From Eustoma russellianum (lineage: Eukaryota; Streptophyta; Magnoliopsida; Gentianales; Gentianaceae), in the NCBI GenBank assembly GCA_036186865.1, contig AP025066.1:13818294-13882293 (forward strand): a DNA stretch of 64,000 nt. The letters are read 5' to 3'. This document shows, piece after piece, positions 47,113 through 58,734 of this stretch. A model generated the notes under the pieces. It made no database searches. It had not been told where the DNA came from and saw only the letters and a program-made list of their open reading frames with translations. Numbering within the stretch: position 1 is the first letter of the stretch; each line of letters starts with the position of its first letter. Both the position numbers and the translations under genes were made by a program.

Positions 47113-48165
47113 TCATCCTTTCCTTGAGCCTCTTATCAAAACCAACTTAGCAAGAACATCATCAATGGAATCAACTACTTCAAAGTCAAACTCTTCCATA
47201 TCGCGCTGCAAAGGCGGTTGACGTGGATGGCTTGTTTTCCGACTCAAAGCGTCAGCAACTCTATTGGCTTTTCCAGGATAGTACTGGATTGAGAGATCAT
47301 AATCCTTTATCAGCTCTAGCCATTGGCGTTGACACATATTTAACCCCTTCTGGGTGAAAAGGTACTTAAGGCTTTTGTGATCGGTAAAGATTTCGCACCT
47401 TTCACCGTATAGATAATGCCTCCATATCTTTAGGGCGAAAACCACGACTGCAAGCTCAAGGTCATGGACTGGATAATTTTGCTCAAACGGCTTCAGCTGA
47501 CGAGATGCATATGCAATCACTCGACCTTTCTGCATTAATACACATCCGAGACCTTTTCTGAGGCATCGCTATACACAACAAAACTCTCACCAGGGACAGG
47601 TTGAGCCAAAATTGGAGCAGATGTCAACTTCTCTTTCAACTCTGTAAAGCTCCTTTTGCAGTCCGAAGTCCATTCGAACTTTGTCTTCTTCTGAGTCAGT
47701 CGGGTGAGAGGCATAGCAATCCTGGAAAATTCTTCAACGAATTTGCGATAGTAGCCAGCGAGACCAAGAAGGCTCCGCACTTCTGTGACGTTCGTTGGCC
47801 TTGGCCATTCCGTGATAGCTTCAATCTTTTTGGGATCCACCGATATCCCATCCTCAGACATGACATGTCCAAGAAATGATACGGTGTGCAGCCAAAATTC
47901 ACATTTACTAAATTTGGCGTACAACTGCTTCTTCCGTAAGATATCAAGAACGACCCTCAAATGGGCTGCATGGGATTCTTCATCCGGTGAATAGATCAAG
48001 ATATCGTCAATAAAAACCACAACGAATTTATCTAGCTGCTCCTGAAATACTCGATTCATAAAGTCCATGAATGCCGCAGGGGCGTTTGTCAATCCGAATG
48101 GCATTACAAGGAAATCATAATGGCCATAACGCGTCCTAAATGCAGTTTTTGGAATATCCTCGGCT
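47113..48165 (-). pseudogene. Tekay reverse transcriptase (C-terminal two thirds) and RNase H
   Basis: The match begins near 48165 with EDIPKTAFRTRYGHYDFLV. The open frame 48104-47535 gives MPFGLTNAPAAFMDFMNRVF, VVVFIDDILIYSPDEESH with the catalytic F-I-D-D pair intact, and LLGLAGYYRKFVEEFSRIA. A single-base shift near 47550 splits YSDAS from the RNase H continuation. 47535-47113 carries VIAYASRQLKPFEQNYPVHD, IFTDHKSLKYLF and YPGKANRVADALSRK. The RT fingers region before EDIPK is missing, and the DNA to the right (48170-48540) is unrelated, marking a deletion junction. Confidence 0.92.
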
Positions 48166-48169
48166 TTGC

Positions 48170-48834
48170 ATTATTTTTCTGATTCCCCTTTCTACCACAT
48201 ATCCTCAACATTTTCTGATGTATTGGATTAGGGTTCGGACCTGCCTTTCTAGAATCGTAACTTACGGCTTGTATCTGGGATTTTAGGTGCTCTAACTATC
48301 AGGGTACTTATCCGATTGTTGAGAACCTAAAACAATTACTCTAGATTTCACGCTTCAACTGTGCTACTGTAATCGTCTTCTTTATCCACCATATTACTGA
48401 CTATGTAGAAATCTTTCCTAAGGTTCCTTATCTCATTGCTCTAGTTCGATCTTTGGCATTACCATTTATACTTGGTTAATAAGAAAAGTAAAACATAGGT
48501 ACTTCATATTTAAATTGCGCAATTAGGCGTACCTATTTATGTGTTTGATGTTTCAGGAATCTCTAGACCAGGCGCTCTCTGGTTTAGATTGGTGTTTCTT
48601 GATTGTGTCTTTGTTAGCCCTATGTGGATACGGATCCCACCTCCTACTCTGTTCCTTAATACGCTCGTTAAGTTTTCTATTTCGGCCTTCTATCAGTGTA
48701 CTATCATGTTCCGCTTTGTAGCATACCTCCAGTAATTCTTCAAAAGTTCTTGAATACGCATTGACTAACAGAATCAAGCTTAGATTTAAAAAATCATAGC
48801 TTAGTTCTACATTCTGCCCGAATTTAGAGCATGG
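48170..48834 (-). pseudogene. Tekay leader and possible gag remnant
   Basis: Between the primer-binding site and the RT junction there is no intact gag. A minus-strand frame (48903-48553) contains YSRTFEELLEVCYKAEHDST followed by a Lys/Arg/Gln-rich segment, which could be a short gag C-terminal piece, but similarity is weak. 48170-48540 has no coding signal. The region is the scar of the internal deletion. Confidence 0.4.
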
Positions 48835-48846
48835 GCTCTGATACCA
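48835..48846 (-). other. Primer-binding site of Tekay element
   Basis: The complement reads TGGTATCAGAGC, two bases inside the 5' LTR end at 48849. Same tRNA primer type as the copia elements. Confidence 0.9.
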
Positions 48847-51489
48847 CCTGTAGCGCCCCGTACTCGGCCTGCTGGGGTACGGTGCACCTTTCGTACTTCG
48901 CAACGGAAAGTATCAGGCGTCAATGCATAACATGTCACAGTCCATGCCAAAATCGTGGACCACAATGTCATCATCTTAACAAGTAAGCAAAATTTAGGCA
49001 GAATAAAAACTTTTAAAGGAAACAATTCCGAATATCCGACATAGCATTTACAACCAAGTCTGCAAACTAAAGGTAGGTCCGAAATCAAAGTCCTCAAAAT
49101 AAGTCCACAAAACATAAGCCATCATAAAAGTCCTTAAGCTGCAATCCACTCCTCATTTACGGATACGAAACTCGAGGCTCATCGCCAATCCATTCTACAC
49201 CATTTCCTGCAGGCTCTGGGGGAAAAATAAAAGGGTGAGTGACAAAGTCACCAACAAGTATACCATAAACAATCATTAATTAGATAGAAACTGTACACAA
49301 GAACCAAAATCCCAAAGAATTTCAACTTTCCCGCCATACTTGACCTTCAGCCCAATAGCCTCGAAGGTAATAAGATCATATCTTAAGTGACAGAAGGTAA
49401 TAAGGTCATAATTTAAGTGACAGAAGGTATTAAGAGCATAACTTAACTGACAGAAGGTAATAAGATCATAAGTTAAGTGACAGAAGGTAATAAGATCATA
49501 ACTTAAGTGACAGTAGATTAGGCATCCTACTCACAATCATATGCAATGTGTATGAACATGCAAATGTAGTGCAACATGATGAGATGAAAACCAATTTTGA
49601 TCATTATTACTTTCAAAACATAATCGTCATAAAACGAGGAATAGAGAGGGTTCAGATATATTATCTCCGGATCTGAAACGGTCATACCATTCTCTTCAGA
49701 TCTATAGTTTCCGAATCTGAAAACGGTCATACAAACAATCATCATCATCATGTCTATTATATATGGACCTGGACGGTTATAAATCATCATCCTCAGGTCT
49801 ATTATCTCCGGGACTGGACGATCATAATTATCTTTCTCAGTCTAGGTACATGCAAAATCTGCAGTAACCTGTTCTTACTAAAAATTCCATTGAAGCCAAA
49901 CCACAAGCTCTTTTACAGAATTTCCACCTCACAAATTTACTACACATATCAAGCTACCAGCACACCAAAATTTAGCTCAATTGCACGCTCCTAAGGTTCA
50001 TTTTAAGGCCAAACAAATTGCTACTCAAAACTGTCTAGTTTCAGAGAATTTTACATTTCATCACTTTCATTATTCAAGCATTTCCCAACTAACTTTAACC
50101 CCTAAAATAACTTTCTAACAACCAAGTACACATTCTAACATGAACTTTTCAGGTCTCCTAGTGTTCTTTAAGCTACGGCATACCCATGCCAACAGTCCCA
50201 TAAACTACACATAGAAACATGACATTTTCATACATTTTATGCCTCATAAAGTTTATTCTTAACAAGAGTTAGCTCACTATTCAACTAATCTCTAAAACCA
50301 TCCCTTATTGTGAAGAGTAGGTCTCATATCATATTTAAGTTAGGCACGTAACATATCCATAGAGAGAATCACTCCTCATGCCAACACTTTCCCTTATAAA
50401 ACAACCAATTTCTGATGCTTTACACTTAGTACTTCAACTAAGACTCATGACTTAAAAATAACTACACATGCAAGCATACGATTTCACAAATAAGCCAAGA
50501 GTGTCTAGAGTATACTTTCCTCTTTTGAGCTTAGAAACTTTCCCTAGCTTGAGCCTATGTTGAAATGGTTTCAAATTTCCTCCAACTTCACTATAGAGCA
50601 CACGGTTTAGGGAGGAAAATAAGGGTGAACATTAGCTACTATTTAAATAAATAAAAGATCTAGATTGAGGCAAGATTCCCTTGCCAAAGTAGATCTTAAC
50701 TGGAGATTGAAAAAGATCCAACCCACCAAGATGCTAGCTTCTCCTAATAGCTTGAGAGATCTTCCCCTGGTGACAATTAGGGGTCACGGTTTTTGTAAGG
50801 AGAAAGAGGCACAATGTGAGCTTTACCATTTGAAATGTGGAATTCACTTTGGAAGTTAGAATGCAACTTACCTAGATGAGATTTAGAGCTTGAAGATGGT
50901 CTTGAGTCTCCTAAACCCAAGCTTGCCGTATGAAATGAGATGATTGAAGATTGGCCTAAGTGTGCAATAGGCCTTTAGTGATTAGCTTGGGATGAACCCT
51001 TGAGAGTATTGTGAGAGAGGAAGAATATGAAGCTTCTAGGATAATCTTTAAGAAGGTTTCATAGGGTACAAAAAGAAGGTATCCGGTGGTCTCACATAAA
51101 GAAGGAGAAGGGAGACTCTTCATGTGCATGGAACACAATTATGAAGGCTATTTAGTGGTGTTAGCTATTTACAACTTGGTTGCTTTTGAGGATTGATTAA
51201 AGAAAAAGTAACTAAAGTAGTTGATAAAGGAGGTCTCATGGATAACCATGGTGTACCCGGCGGTCTATAGGGAAAAAGAGGAGGGAAACTCTTCAAATCT
51301 TGGAACAACATCATAAGGCCATTAACTACATGTGTAAGCCTTTTTAGAATTACTTTAAGAGGCAAATAAAGTTGTTAGTTGGGCATTAGAAGTGAAGAGG
51401 GTTCTAGAGTCTCAAGTTGGTCGAATTTTTCTAAAACTTTTGGGAGTGTATAATTGTCATTTCACTTGCTTCATGATACATACTTATAT

Positions 51490-52019
51490 TGTTAGGAAGT
51501 CCGACAAGATCATCGCAAAACGCACAACGGAAAAACAAAACTTAATCTCTGATTTCCTACCAAGGATCCATGTAGTTCGTTTAATTCGATGAAAGAAATC
51601 AAAAACTATACCTCTATAGATTCGAAATCTGCAGATGTAGAACGTGCGAACGTAGGAGGTGCGATGACACGATCACCCTCTGTCGGTATCCACACGAATG
51701 CTTCCACCTGGAGTGCTAGCTCTTGAAACGGCGCGGCTGAAGAACTCGGCTTTTCTCAAAAACGATTCTAGGGTTTCGTTTTTTCCTGTACTCTGTAGTG
51801 TACGAGACACACCAGGCTATATACATATATATAGATATCAAAATCCGATTCCAAATCGGATTGGTTAATGCCAATCATAATCCGTACCAAATACGGATTT
51901 TGTTAGGATTAGATAAAACCAATCAAAATCCATATCAGATATGGATTCTATTGTTATTATCCGATGATATAAATAAATAAATATATATATATATAAACGA
52001 AAACAACAACAACAACAAC

Positions 52020-52107
<88 letters not shown>

Positions 52108-53012
52108 TTAAAAACCAATAATAATAATAATAATTAATACCCAATATTAATATTATTAATATTATTAATCTCAGCCATACGCATTCTTGTGTGTGATCCG
52201 ATAGGCCCATATTAATTGGCAGTTGATTAAATCTCTATTAAACCAACAAGTAGTAATTGGTCTCTAGCAAGACATTACGACTACCCAATTAATACGAGTA
52301 AAGTCCAACTAGCCTAATAATAGTACATGCATTAATCCCTTTGTCACACGATATCTAGTTTGAACATAACTCATGGTCAGCGTCATACTTATATTGTTCA
52401 AACACATGATTACTCGATCTCCAAGTGGACTGATAAAACAAATGATACTGATCACACTATCAATTCATTTGAGCACAGCCACGCATTTCAGAGTCTCACT
52501 AATCGAGGGGCCCAAAGATATCTCTCTCAAAAGAGAGGGACAAATTCTATCTTGATTGTTCAATATCCTCTACATAATTTCTATCATACTCAATCATGAC
52601 CTTTATTATTATCCAGTTACGAATAACATTAGATCATGTCAAAATATAATAGTCCTTATGTTGGAAACTATGACAATCTCAAGTCTAAGGATTAAAAACA
52701 TGACTATCATGAGATTTACTTATGACGCTAATCCATCTAGTAATCTCATGATGGGTCTATCCATTACACTGTTCTCGAACAAGTATCTATGATATTGATT
52801 TGTATCACCATACACATAATCTTCTCATGATTATCAAATCAATACTCATACTAATTATAAATTATTTTATCTCTATAATAATAATGAATCAGGGACATAT
52901 ATCAAAATTGTGTAACATACTCACCAACAATAATGATAATTAAACCTCTTTTATTAATAATAAATGTATAACATAAACATCCAAATCATGGCGTAGGGCA
53001 CATACACTAACA
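51490..53012 (-). repeat. Solo copia-type LTR nested in Tekay 5' LTR
   Basis: 1,523 bases with 6-base inverted ends TGTTAG...CTAACA and identical flanks tatat at 51485-51489 and 53013-53017. The intact Tekay 3' LTR at 45510-45530 shows the empty site. In the minus sense it starts TGTTAGTGTATGTGCCCTAC, like many plant copia LTRs. It carries a long (ATA)n microsatellite. No internal region of this family is in the window. The poly-Leu ORF at 51935-52210 is the microsatellite read on the minus strand. Confidence 0.93.
52002..52107. repeat. (ACA)n-(ATA)n microsatellite
   Basis: About 19 bases of aac/aca repeat run directly into about 88 bases of uninterrupted ata repeat. Confidence 0.98.
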
Positions 53013-54582
53013 TATATAATTATACCATTTCTTATAATACTTACTTTAAGGAAATTTAATTAAAGAAGAAATAATGAAATTCAAAAAAATACACTTGGTA
53101 GGACTGATATTTTATTAAATCACTTCATAAGAGTCGGAGATACAGAATGATTTCTGTTGGGTACAACATGAACACCCTACCTCTAACCAAAACATACTCA
53201 TGTCAAATCTTGGTCATATTCATTCTTCATATGAAAGGCCTCAAAACGTCCATTAAGTCACCTTTGCTTATTTTGGTATAAACATATACTTTTCATATTA
53301 ACATATCTTAAATGCTTTTATACTTAGTCCTTAACATAGTCAAAGATACTTGTAAGTCCCATTACTTGTTTTCCATAGAAACTTAGCCTTGAACATACTC
53401 ACGAGTGATCCATTTTTCTTATGTAAATTACTTAATAGTTTTTGGAAATGGCATGAAAAATCTAAAAGATATACTTGTCTATTTCACTTGCTTCAAGTTT
53501 AGAGGTGAAGATTTCTCCTTGATGAGTGACCTACAAGCTTTCTTCTTGGCCTTAGCTTGAAGATTCTTCCTTCTCCTTTCCTAGTATACCCACGATTTTG
53601 TTGCATAAAAAGGAAGAATTTATGAGCAAATTTGAAAAGTGTTAGATAGGAGTATGTAGACTCATGTTTAAGTGGATTTTTACCTTGATTCTTCTTGCTC
53701 CTTGACTCCACTAAATTTTGATTTCTAAGACTAAAAGAGTTAGGGTGTCTTAGACTTTGTCTTGGAGTAGTAATATGTGATGAAGAGAGGAATTCTTTCT
53801 CTTCTTCCTCCCTTATGGTGCTCTAGATTTTGTGGGTTTCAAATGAGGCTTGAAACTTTGTTTTCTCTTTCTTGGAAGAAGAAGAAAGCGTTGGTTGAAC
53901 TTGGACAAAATGTGAAGTGTTGGAGTGATGAAGAAAGAAGGGAGAATTCCTTTTTCTATGGGGGTTGGCCAGCCAAAAGAGAAAATGATGGAAAGGAGGG
54001 AAAGAGTTGAGTGGAGTGGTTGGAATAAGGTGGGAAAAGGAAGACTATGTGCATGAAAGTTGGGTCGAAAGACTTTCTTCTATCTTCACTTCTTAGGCCA
54101 CATGGCTAATTTTACATGGTCTTCTTTTTTTTCTTTCAAAATATCTTCTCATGTCCTAGTTTTATTTCACTTTATTTATGTAGTACAAAATTCTTGCGTC
54201 ATATCTTTTTCTTTTGATTTAATTTATTCTAGTGACTTAAGTTGTTACATACTAGTCTTACTTTAATTTTATCATGTGATTATAAATGTTTGTTAATACC
54301 AATATATCTAGTGATCTATCCTTAGATCATACTTCAAATGTTAATGAATACGATATTATAAAACATTCCAATGTAACAAAATTTTAGGGTGAAACAATTA
54401 TAGTCAAAGTCATATAGTAGTATAAAATACATAAACTTGTTAGATGATAGATATAGGAAGAGATTGATATATAGTAAAGTGGGAAGGATAAATATATAGA
54501 TATAGTTATACTGGAAAAGGAGTATTCAAGATTAGAAGAAAGATCCTAGTTTAAAAATCAAAAACTTAGGAAGGAAACAATC

Positions 54583-54590
54583 TATAAATA
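54583..54590 (+). promoter_or_regulatory. TATA box, probably of a decayed LTR
   Basis: tataaata followed at about 25-30 bases by cccacaacaaacaata. It matches plant TATA and leader style, with no gene downstream. Confidence 0.45.
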
Positions 54591-55001
54591 GGGATGAGAC
54601 CCCAAACCCACAACAAACAATATAAGAGAGAGAGGAAGCTTGAGCGGCTGGAAAGGAAGGGAAAAAGAAAAAAATTCCTCAGATATCAATTTGGGCAATC
54701 AAACATTGTCAGAATCAAGAATCGATGACAGGTTTTGAATCCTTGCAGTTCTACAAATGTTTTGGTGGTATGTATAGATTCATCTTTATATTTTAATGGC
54801 TTATTTTGATTACGAATTAATTAGAATAGAGTTTGATATGGGAGTTGTATAGGTTGAATTCTTTTTGGATAAATTGTTTGGATTATAAAGAGAAAAGGAG
54901 AGAAAAAAAGGAGAAAAGCGGTTGGTAGATAAGAAGAAAGGAAAAAGAGCAAAAAGGGAGTGATTGCCGAAAGAAAAAGAAAAAGAAAAAAGAGGTTGTT
55001 A

Positions 55002-55198
55002 GGACTCGAACCTGCGTGGGCAAGGAGGAGAAAGAGGGGGTGGTCCACTGGGTTGAGAAGGATTCGTTTTATGGGGCTGGACCATTTAATTAATAGTTAG
55101 TCTTAGTGCTGGAAAGAAAAGGAAAATAATGTGCAGAGTAGGATTCGAAATCGGGTGCCGCGGGTTGGAGTCAAAGGGCAGTACTAGTAAGCTGGGCG
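55002..55198 (-). other. Two tandem tRNA-like A/B-box modules
   Basis: On the minus strand module 1 has GGTTCGAGTCC (55012-55002), a perfect polymerase III B box, with an A-box-like CAACCCAGTGG upstream (around 55054-55043). Module 2 has GATTTCGAATCC (55152-55141) and AGCTTACTAGT upstream (around 55193-55183). The A-to-B spacing is about 28 bases in both, and the B boxes are 139 bases apart. A T-rich run follows module 1. No full cloverleaf could be drawn, so these are tRNA-derived relics or SINE heads, not a tRNA gene. Confidence 0.4.
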
Positions 55199-55754
55199 AA
55201 ATTTTTGGTATATTAGGGGCAGAATATTATTAAGGCTTAGAATTGCAGTATATTTTAGAAAAAAAGAGGGGGTTACTCTACGTATTAATTAATAGATTTA
55301 GTAAAAATAAAATATAATGATTTGGTTATTAAGTGATACTCCTTATTATGAAATTGTTAGGTTCAAATGAGGGGCAAAGAAAAATTTAAGTGTTCGGTTC
55401 AAGGTAAGTGTTCTAACTCCTTTTGTGTATTTGTGAAAATGTTTTACAAAATTTGTATTACATTTTTATTTTAATATGAAATCGGATCATGTAGAAGTAT
55501 GTCATGCTTTACAAGTATGTGCTTTATGTGAAATCATTGATGATATGTGATTCGTGAACGACCATGTTTTGTACTCTTAAACGGATTATACTTGTTACGA
55601 CCCTAGTTTTCGCCACCTTGTTATTAATAACTTAATATAAATTGAGAATATATCTAGTATGTAGGAAAATAGTAATCCTAAAAATAGAGTTTAACTAATG
55701 GTAAAGCTCTATACACTTATGAACATTCCATACATATCTATCCTCCCTTACTTC

Positions 55755-55762
55755 TATATAAA
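55755..55762 (+). promoter_or_regulatory. TATA box in solo LTR
   Basis: tatataaa followed by a cacaacacaatatc leader, about 160 bases from the LTR head. A plausible element promoter. Confidence 0.5.
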
Positions 55763-57033
55763 CACAACACAATATCAAATTAACAACAAAAAAAGGAACA
55801 AACCTAAATTGCTACCCATCAGCCCCCAGCGAAACCTATCAAAAGGAAAAAAAGGCCAGCAGCCTTTTGTTTTAGCAGCAATTGGCCGCTGCTCCAGAAG
55901 GAAAAAAAGAGCCAAATTTTGTCGATTCCAACTTCAATATCGTACGGTATAGTGTAAACGAGATCGAGGCAAGTACCCTTCCTATATTTGCTATATTTTT
56001 TTCAATATATATGGCTATATATTCGTAATAAAACCGGATCATGCATGATATATTTGTAGTTGTATAGATGGATGATTATGTATATGTATATGTTTATTCA
56101 TATGCACCAATTTTTATGTATATAGGTGTACTGAATATTCATAGGTGTGAGATGTTTTTACGTTCGTTTTATGTTGTCGCTGCCATAGTAAATGGTTGCA
56201 TGTTAAATGAAATTGTAAAGATTCTTACAGTAGGCAGAAATCTCATTTAAGATATATATATGTATACATATGAAATTTGTTATTTTTTTGGGTCTTGTCA
56301 GAATATATCCTTGGAAGCAGTAGCCGAAAATTGGGATAGCTATTAAGAAATGATTTTCATATTTGGTAATATATGTAAATATTGTAAGCTGTGCTTATAT
56401 ATATATATATATGTATATTAGTATAATGTGTGGATGTTGGGTGATACTTGCTCCTGGACCCAAATATCTATTCGAATGTGGAGGAGCTGCAATTCTCGGC
56501 CAGAAGGGGTGAAGATTATGTATAAATTGATAGGTAAATGATTTATAAGTGGAAATAATGGCATGATTGTATGTGTTATAAAATTAGGGTCTTGATTGGG
56601 TTTTAGACAAATTTGAGTCGTAGACTTCAGACTAAGTCACCATATGAATTAGTAAACTAAGAATTGGATTTTTAGGCCAAGAAATGGATGTTTGGATGGA
56701 GAGAGATGGGTGTATGTATATATGTGTATATGCATATGTATGGGCGTGGGCATATATGTGTATATGCGTACATGTGAGTGATGGTTATTAGGACACCGAT
56801 ATCGTAATTTGATATGTGATCGTACTTGAATATTTGTGTACTTGTATTAGATGTGATCGGAACTGATTGGACTTTATCGCTTGGAAAACATTTGAAAAGG
56901 TGACATTTGAAAATGTATTTGGAAAATCGTATCGATATTTGAAAATCGTTTTGAAATTTGCATCACATATTTTAAAAGTCACTCTTACAAAGAAAATATA
57001 TCGGTAATCCGGATTGGTCCCAAGCAAACAGGG

Positions 57034-57150
57034 CGTTCGGGCATATTTGACTATTTTCATAGAGCGTCCGGGCATATTTGACCGCCAATTGGAGCGTGCA
57101 GGCATATTTGACTATTTCGATAGAGCGTCTGTGGCATATTTGACCATTGA
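57034..57150 (+). repeat. 31-bp tandem repeat, four copies
   Basis: Each copy has gagcgtccgggcatatttga followed by ctattttcata or a variant. Starts are near 57034, 57065, 57095 and 57126. Confidence 0.85.
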
Positions 57151-58011
57151 GGGATCAATTCGTAATTCTTGCGATATAAGTCATTTGTAAGGTAAGAGCC
57201 ATGGCTATCATTGGAATCGATAATCGAGATATCATATCGTATCGAACATTGTATCGTATCGTAACGATCATCGTACCATATTGTATCGCATCAAACATTT
57301 GAAATTGGATTTGGAAATTGGAAAATGGATATTTTGGAAAAATCGAATTTGAATATCGGAAAATTGATTTTTATCGCATCGCATCGATTTTGAAATTACA
57401 TCATCGATTTTGATTATACTGACACTTGTGTGTTGCTGACTTAGTTGTGTGTGCCTTTGTTGCTTGATTGGTATAGGGGTAAAAAGGTAAAATTTATTTG
57501 CAAAGAGAAACATGTTATTTTTCATATTGTTATTTATTTATTCTATTATACTTGCTTCTCCATGTATGATCACAAATATAGGCAGGTTACTTGCTGGGTG
57601 ATGTATGTCGCTCACCCTCCTCTAGCAATCAGTTTTGCAGACAGACAGGTAAATGATCTAGGATACCGTGGAAGACCGGGACTTGGAGATTTCAAGGTTG
57701 AGGATATTCTAATGAGCTTTCCGAGGATTTAGCTGAGACATAATTTATGGGTTTGACATTATGCATTTTGGAGATTTAGAATTTAATGTCTATTTTTGAT
57801 ATTTGTATCGAACTAGATTTGCCTAGATGTTTTATTAGTGATGATGATTATTTTATTAAAGGATTTTTGTTTTATGACTTCCGCTGACATCAATTTGCAG
57901 CACTTTACTGACGTGTAATTGGTTCGTATCGACGCCTTGTATTCTCCTTATTGAGATATGGCAGGTGAGTCGTTTCGAGTACTAGGGCTTGGGATGGATC
58001 GCTGCAATACT

Positions 58012-58734
58012 AGTGTCGCATGCCCGATCCATTGGACATAGTGTCGATTGGTCTATTGACTAAAGTACCAACCAACCTATTGACTCGTCCGGTTTATTGA
58101 CTATTGAGTTCCGATCGGACTATTGATTGTAGTATCGGGTGGTTTATTGACTAAAGTATCGACTGGTATATTGACTTTTGACTCAGCCGGATGGTACAAG
58201 CCATTTAAGAATCGAAAAGAGCTATAGCCATGGATGTGGGGAACTTCACGTGTTATTTTATTTATTAAATGAAAATATTGTTAATTGAAAACTTGTTTCC
58301 TGGCATACATGATCCCACAAAAAGATAGTTAGATTACTTACTCAGCACGTTGTTTTGCTCACACTACCACTTACCATTTTTGCAAATGAGAGAGACTATA
58401 AGTACGTTTACGTTGAAGAGGATGATGAGTGGGGATGGTGAAGAGGATCGGAAGATATTTTTCGAGATTTTAATTGTTATTAGAGTTTGAATTTTAGTGA
58501 GTATTATGAACTTAGTTTTTTAGAATTATTATTTTTAATGTGGATTATTTGTTTCAACAATACGATATTTCTTTTGAGAGAAAATTTCACTTATCACTCA
58601 AACGTTGATCAAATTTTCCAATTAACATTTAAATGTTTTGAAACCTCATTTGACAGCCAAAGGTGTCCCAACTTGACTCAATTGAAACCAAAAACCGGTT
58701 GATAACTTGCTGCAACCGGTTGAAAAAGCAAAAG
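58012..58734. other. LTR-like remnant with attgacta repeats, no gene
   Basis: 58030-58190 has degenerate copies of tattgactaaagtatcgact. 58340-58400 resembles the cactca-gctcac box of the long LTRs. This is probably the other half of the sequence split by the solo LTR at 55593. No coding signal is visible before copia C. Confidence 0.5.

Larger units (their letters stand above)
42192..53168 (-). mobile_element. Ty3/gypsy Tekay-type chromovirus, internally deleted
   Basis: A minus-strand element with 3' LTR 42192-45675 and 5' LTR 48849-53168, flanked by tgaac at 42187-42191 and 53169-53173. The initiator Met-tRNA primer-binding site and the polypurine tract are present at the correct positions. 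The internal region is only about 3.2 kb: most of gag, the protease and the first part of RT are absent, while RT C-terminus, RNase H, integrase and a chromodomain-like tail remain. Its 5' LTR carries a nested solo LTR. Intact duplications show that the insertion itself is undisturbed. Lineage is assigned from the integrase sequence and the terminal chromodomain. Confidence 0.93.
48849..53168 (-). repeat. 5' LTR of Tekay element, interrupted
   Basis: About 2.8 kb of LTR remains after subtracting the nested LTR and one duplication. Ends tgtagcgcccc and gggtacaaca. Relative to the 3' LTR it lacks about 0.77 kb at 49830 but keeps about 55 bases near 50160-50215 that the 3' LTR lacks. It contains the 30-bp array at 49366-49514. 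Confidence 0.92.
53174..55592. other. Older LTR-like sequence, no gene
   Basis: 53174-54378 looks like a long LTR leader in minus orientation (purine/pyrimidine-biased, gaagcaag...tagacaagtata segment on the minus strand). It is probably the host into which the Tekay element inserted. TGTTACATTGG on the minus strand at 54378 is a possible head. From about 54379 a plus-oriented block starts, with a TATA box and an A/G-rich leader. Short ORFs at 53499-54266 have no recognised domain. Boundaries are not resolved. Confidence 0.45.
55593..58006 (+). repeat. Solo gypsy-type LTR
   Basis: Ends TGTTACGACCC and GGATCGCTGCA, with identical flanks atact at 55588-55592 and 58007-58011. A TATA box (tatataaa) lies at 55755. 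It holds a 31-base tandem repeat at 57034-57150 and many short atcgta/gcatcg repeats (57230-57410). The gctgggtgatgtatgtcgct box near 57590 and the 3' terminus are shared with the solo LTR at 17133. No protein domain is seen in its ORFs. Confidence 0.92.

Noticed and set aside
51935..52210. Minus-strand ORF of 91 residues with a long poly-Leu run
   Set aside because: It is the (ATA)n microsatellite read in one frame.
53777..54266. Two short plus-strand ORFs (77 and 68 residues)
   Set aside because: Composition is low-complexity Lys/Glu or Phe/Ser, no domain is visible, and the surrounding DNA looks like an old LTR leader in the opposite orientation.
55002..55060. Functional tRNA gene on the minus strand
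   Set aside because: The B box is good, but the A box is poor and no acceptor or anticodon stem can be paired, so only a tRNA-like relic is supported.
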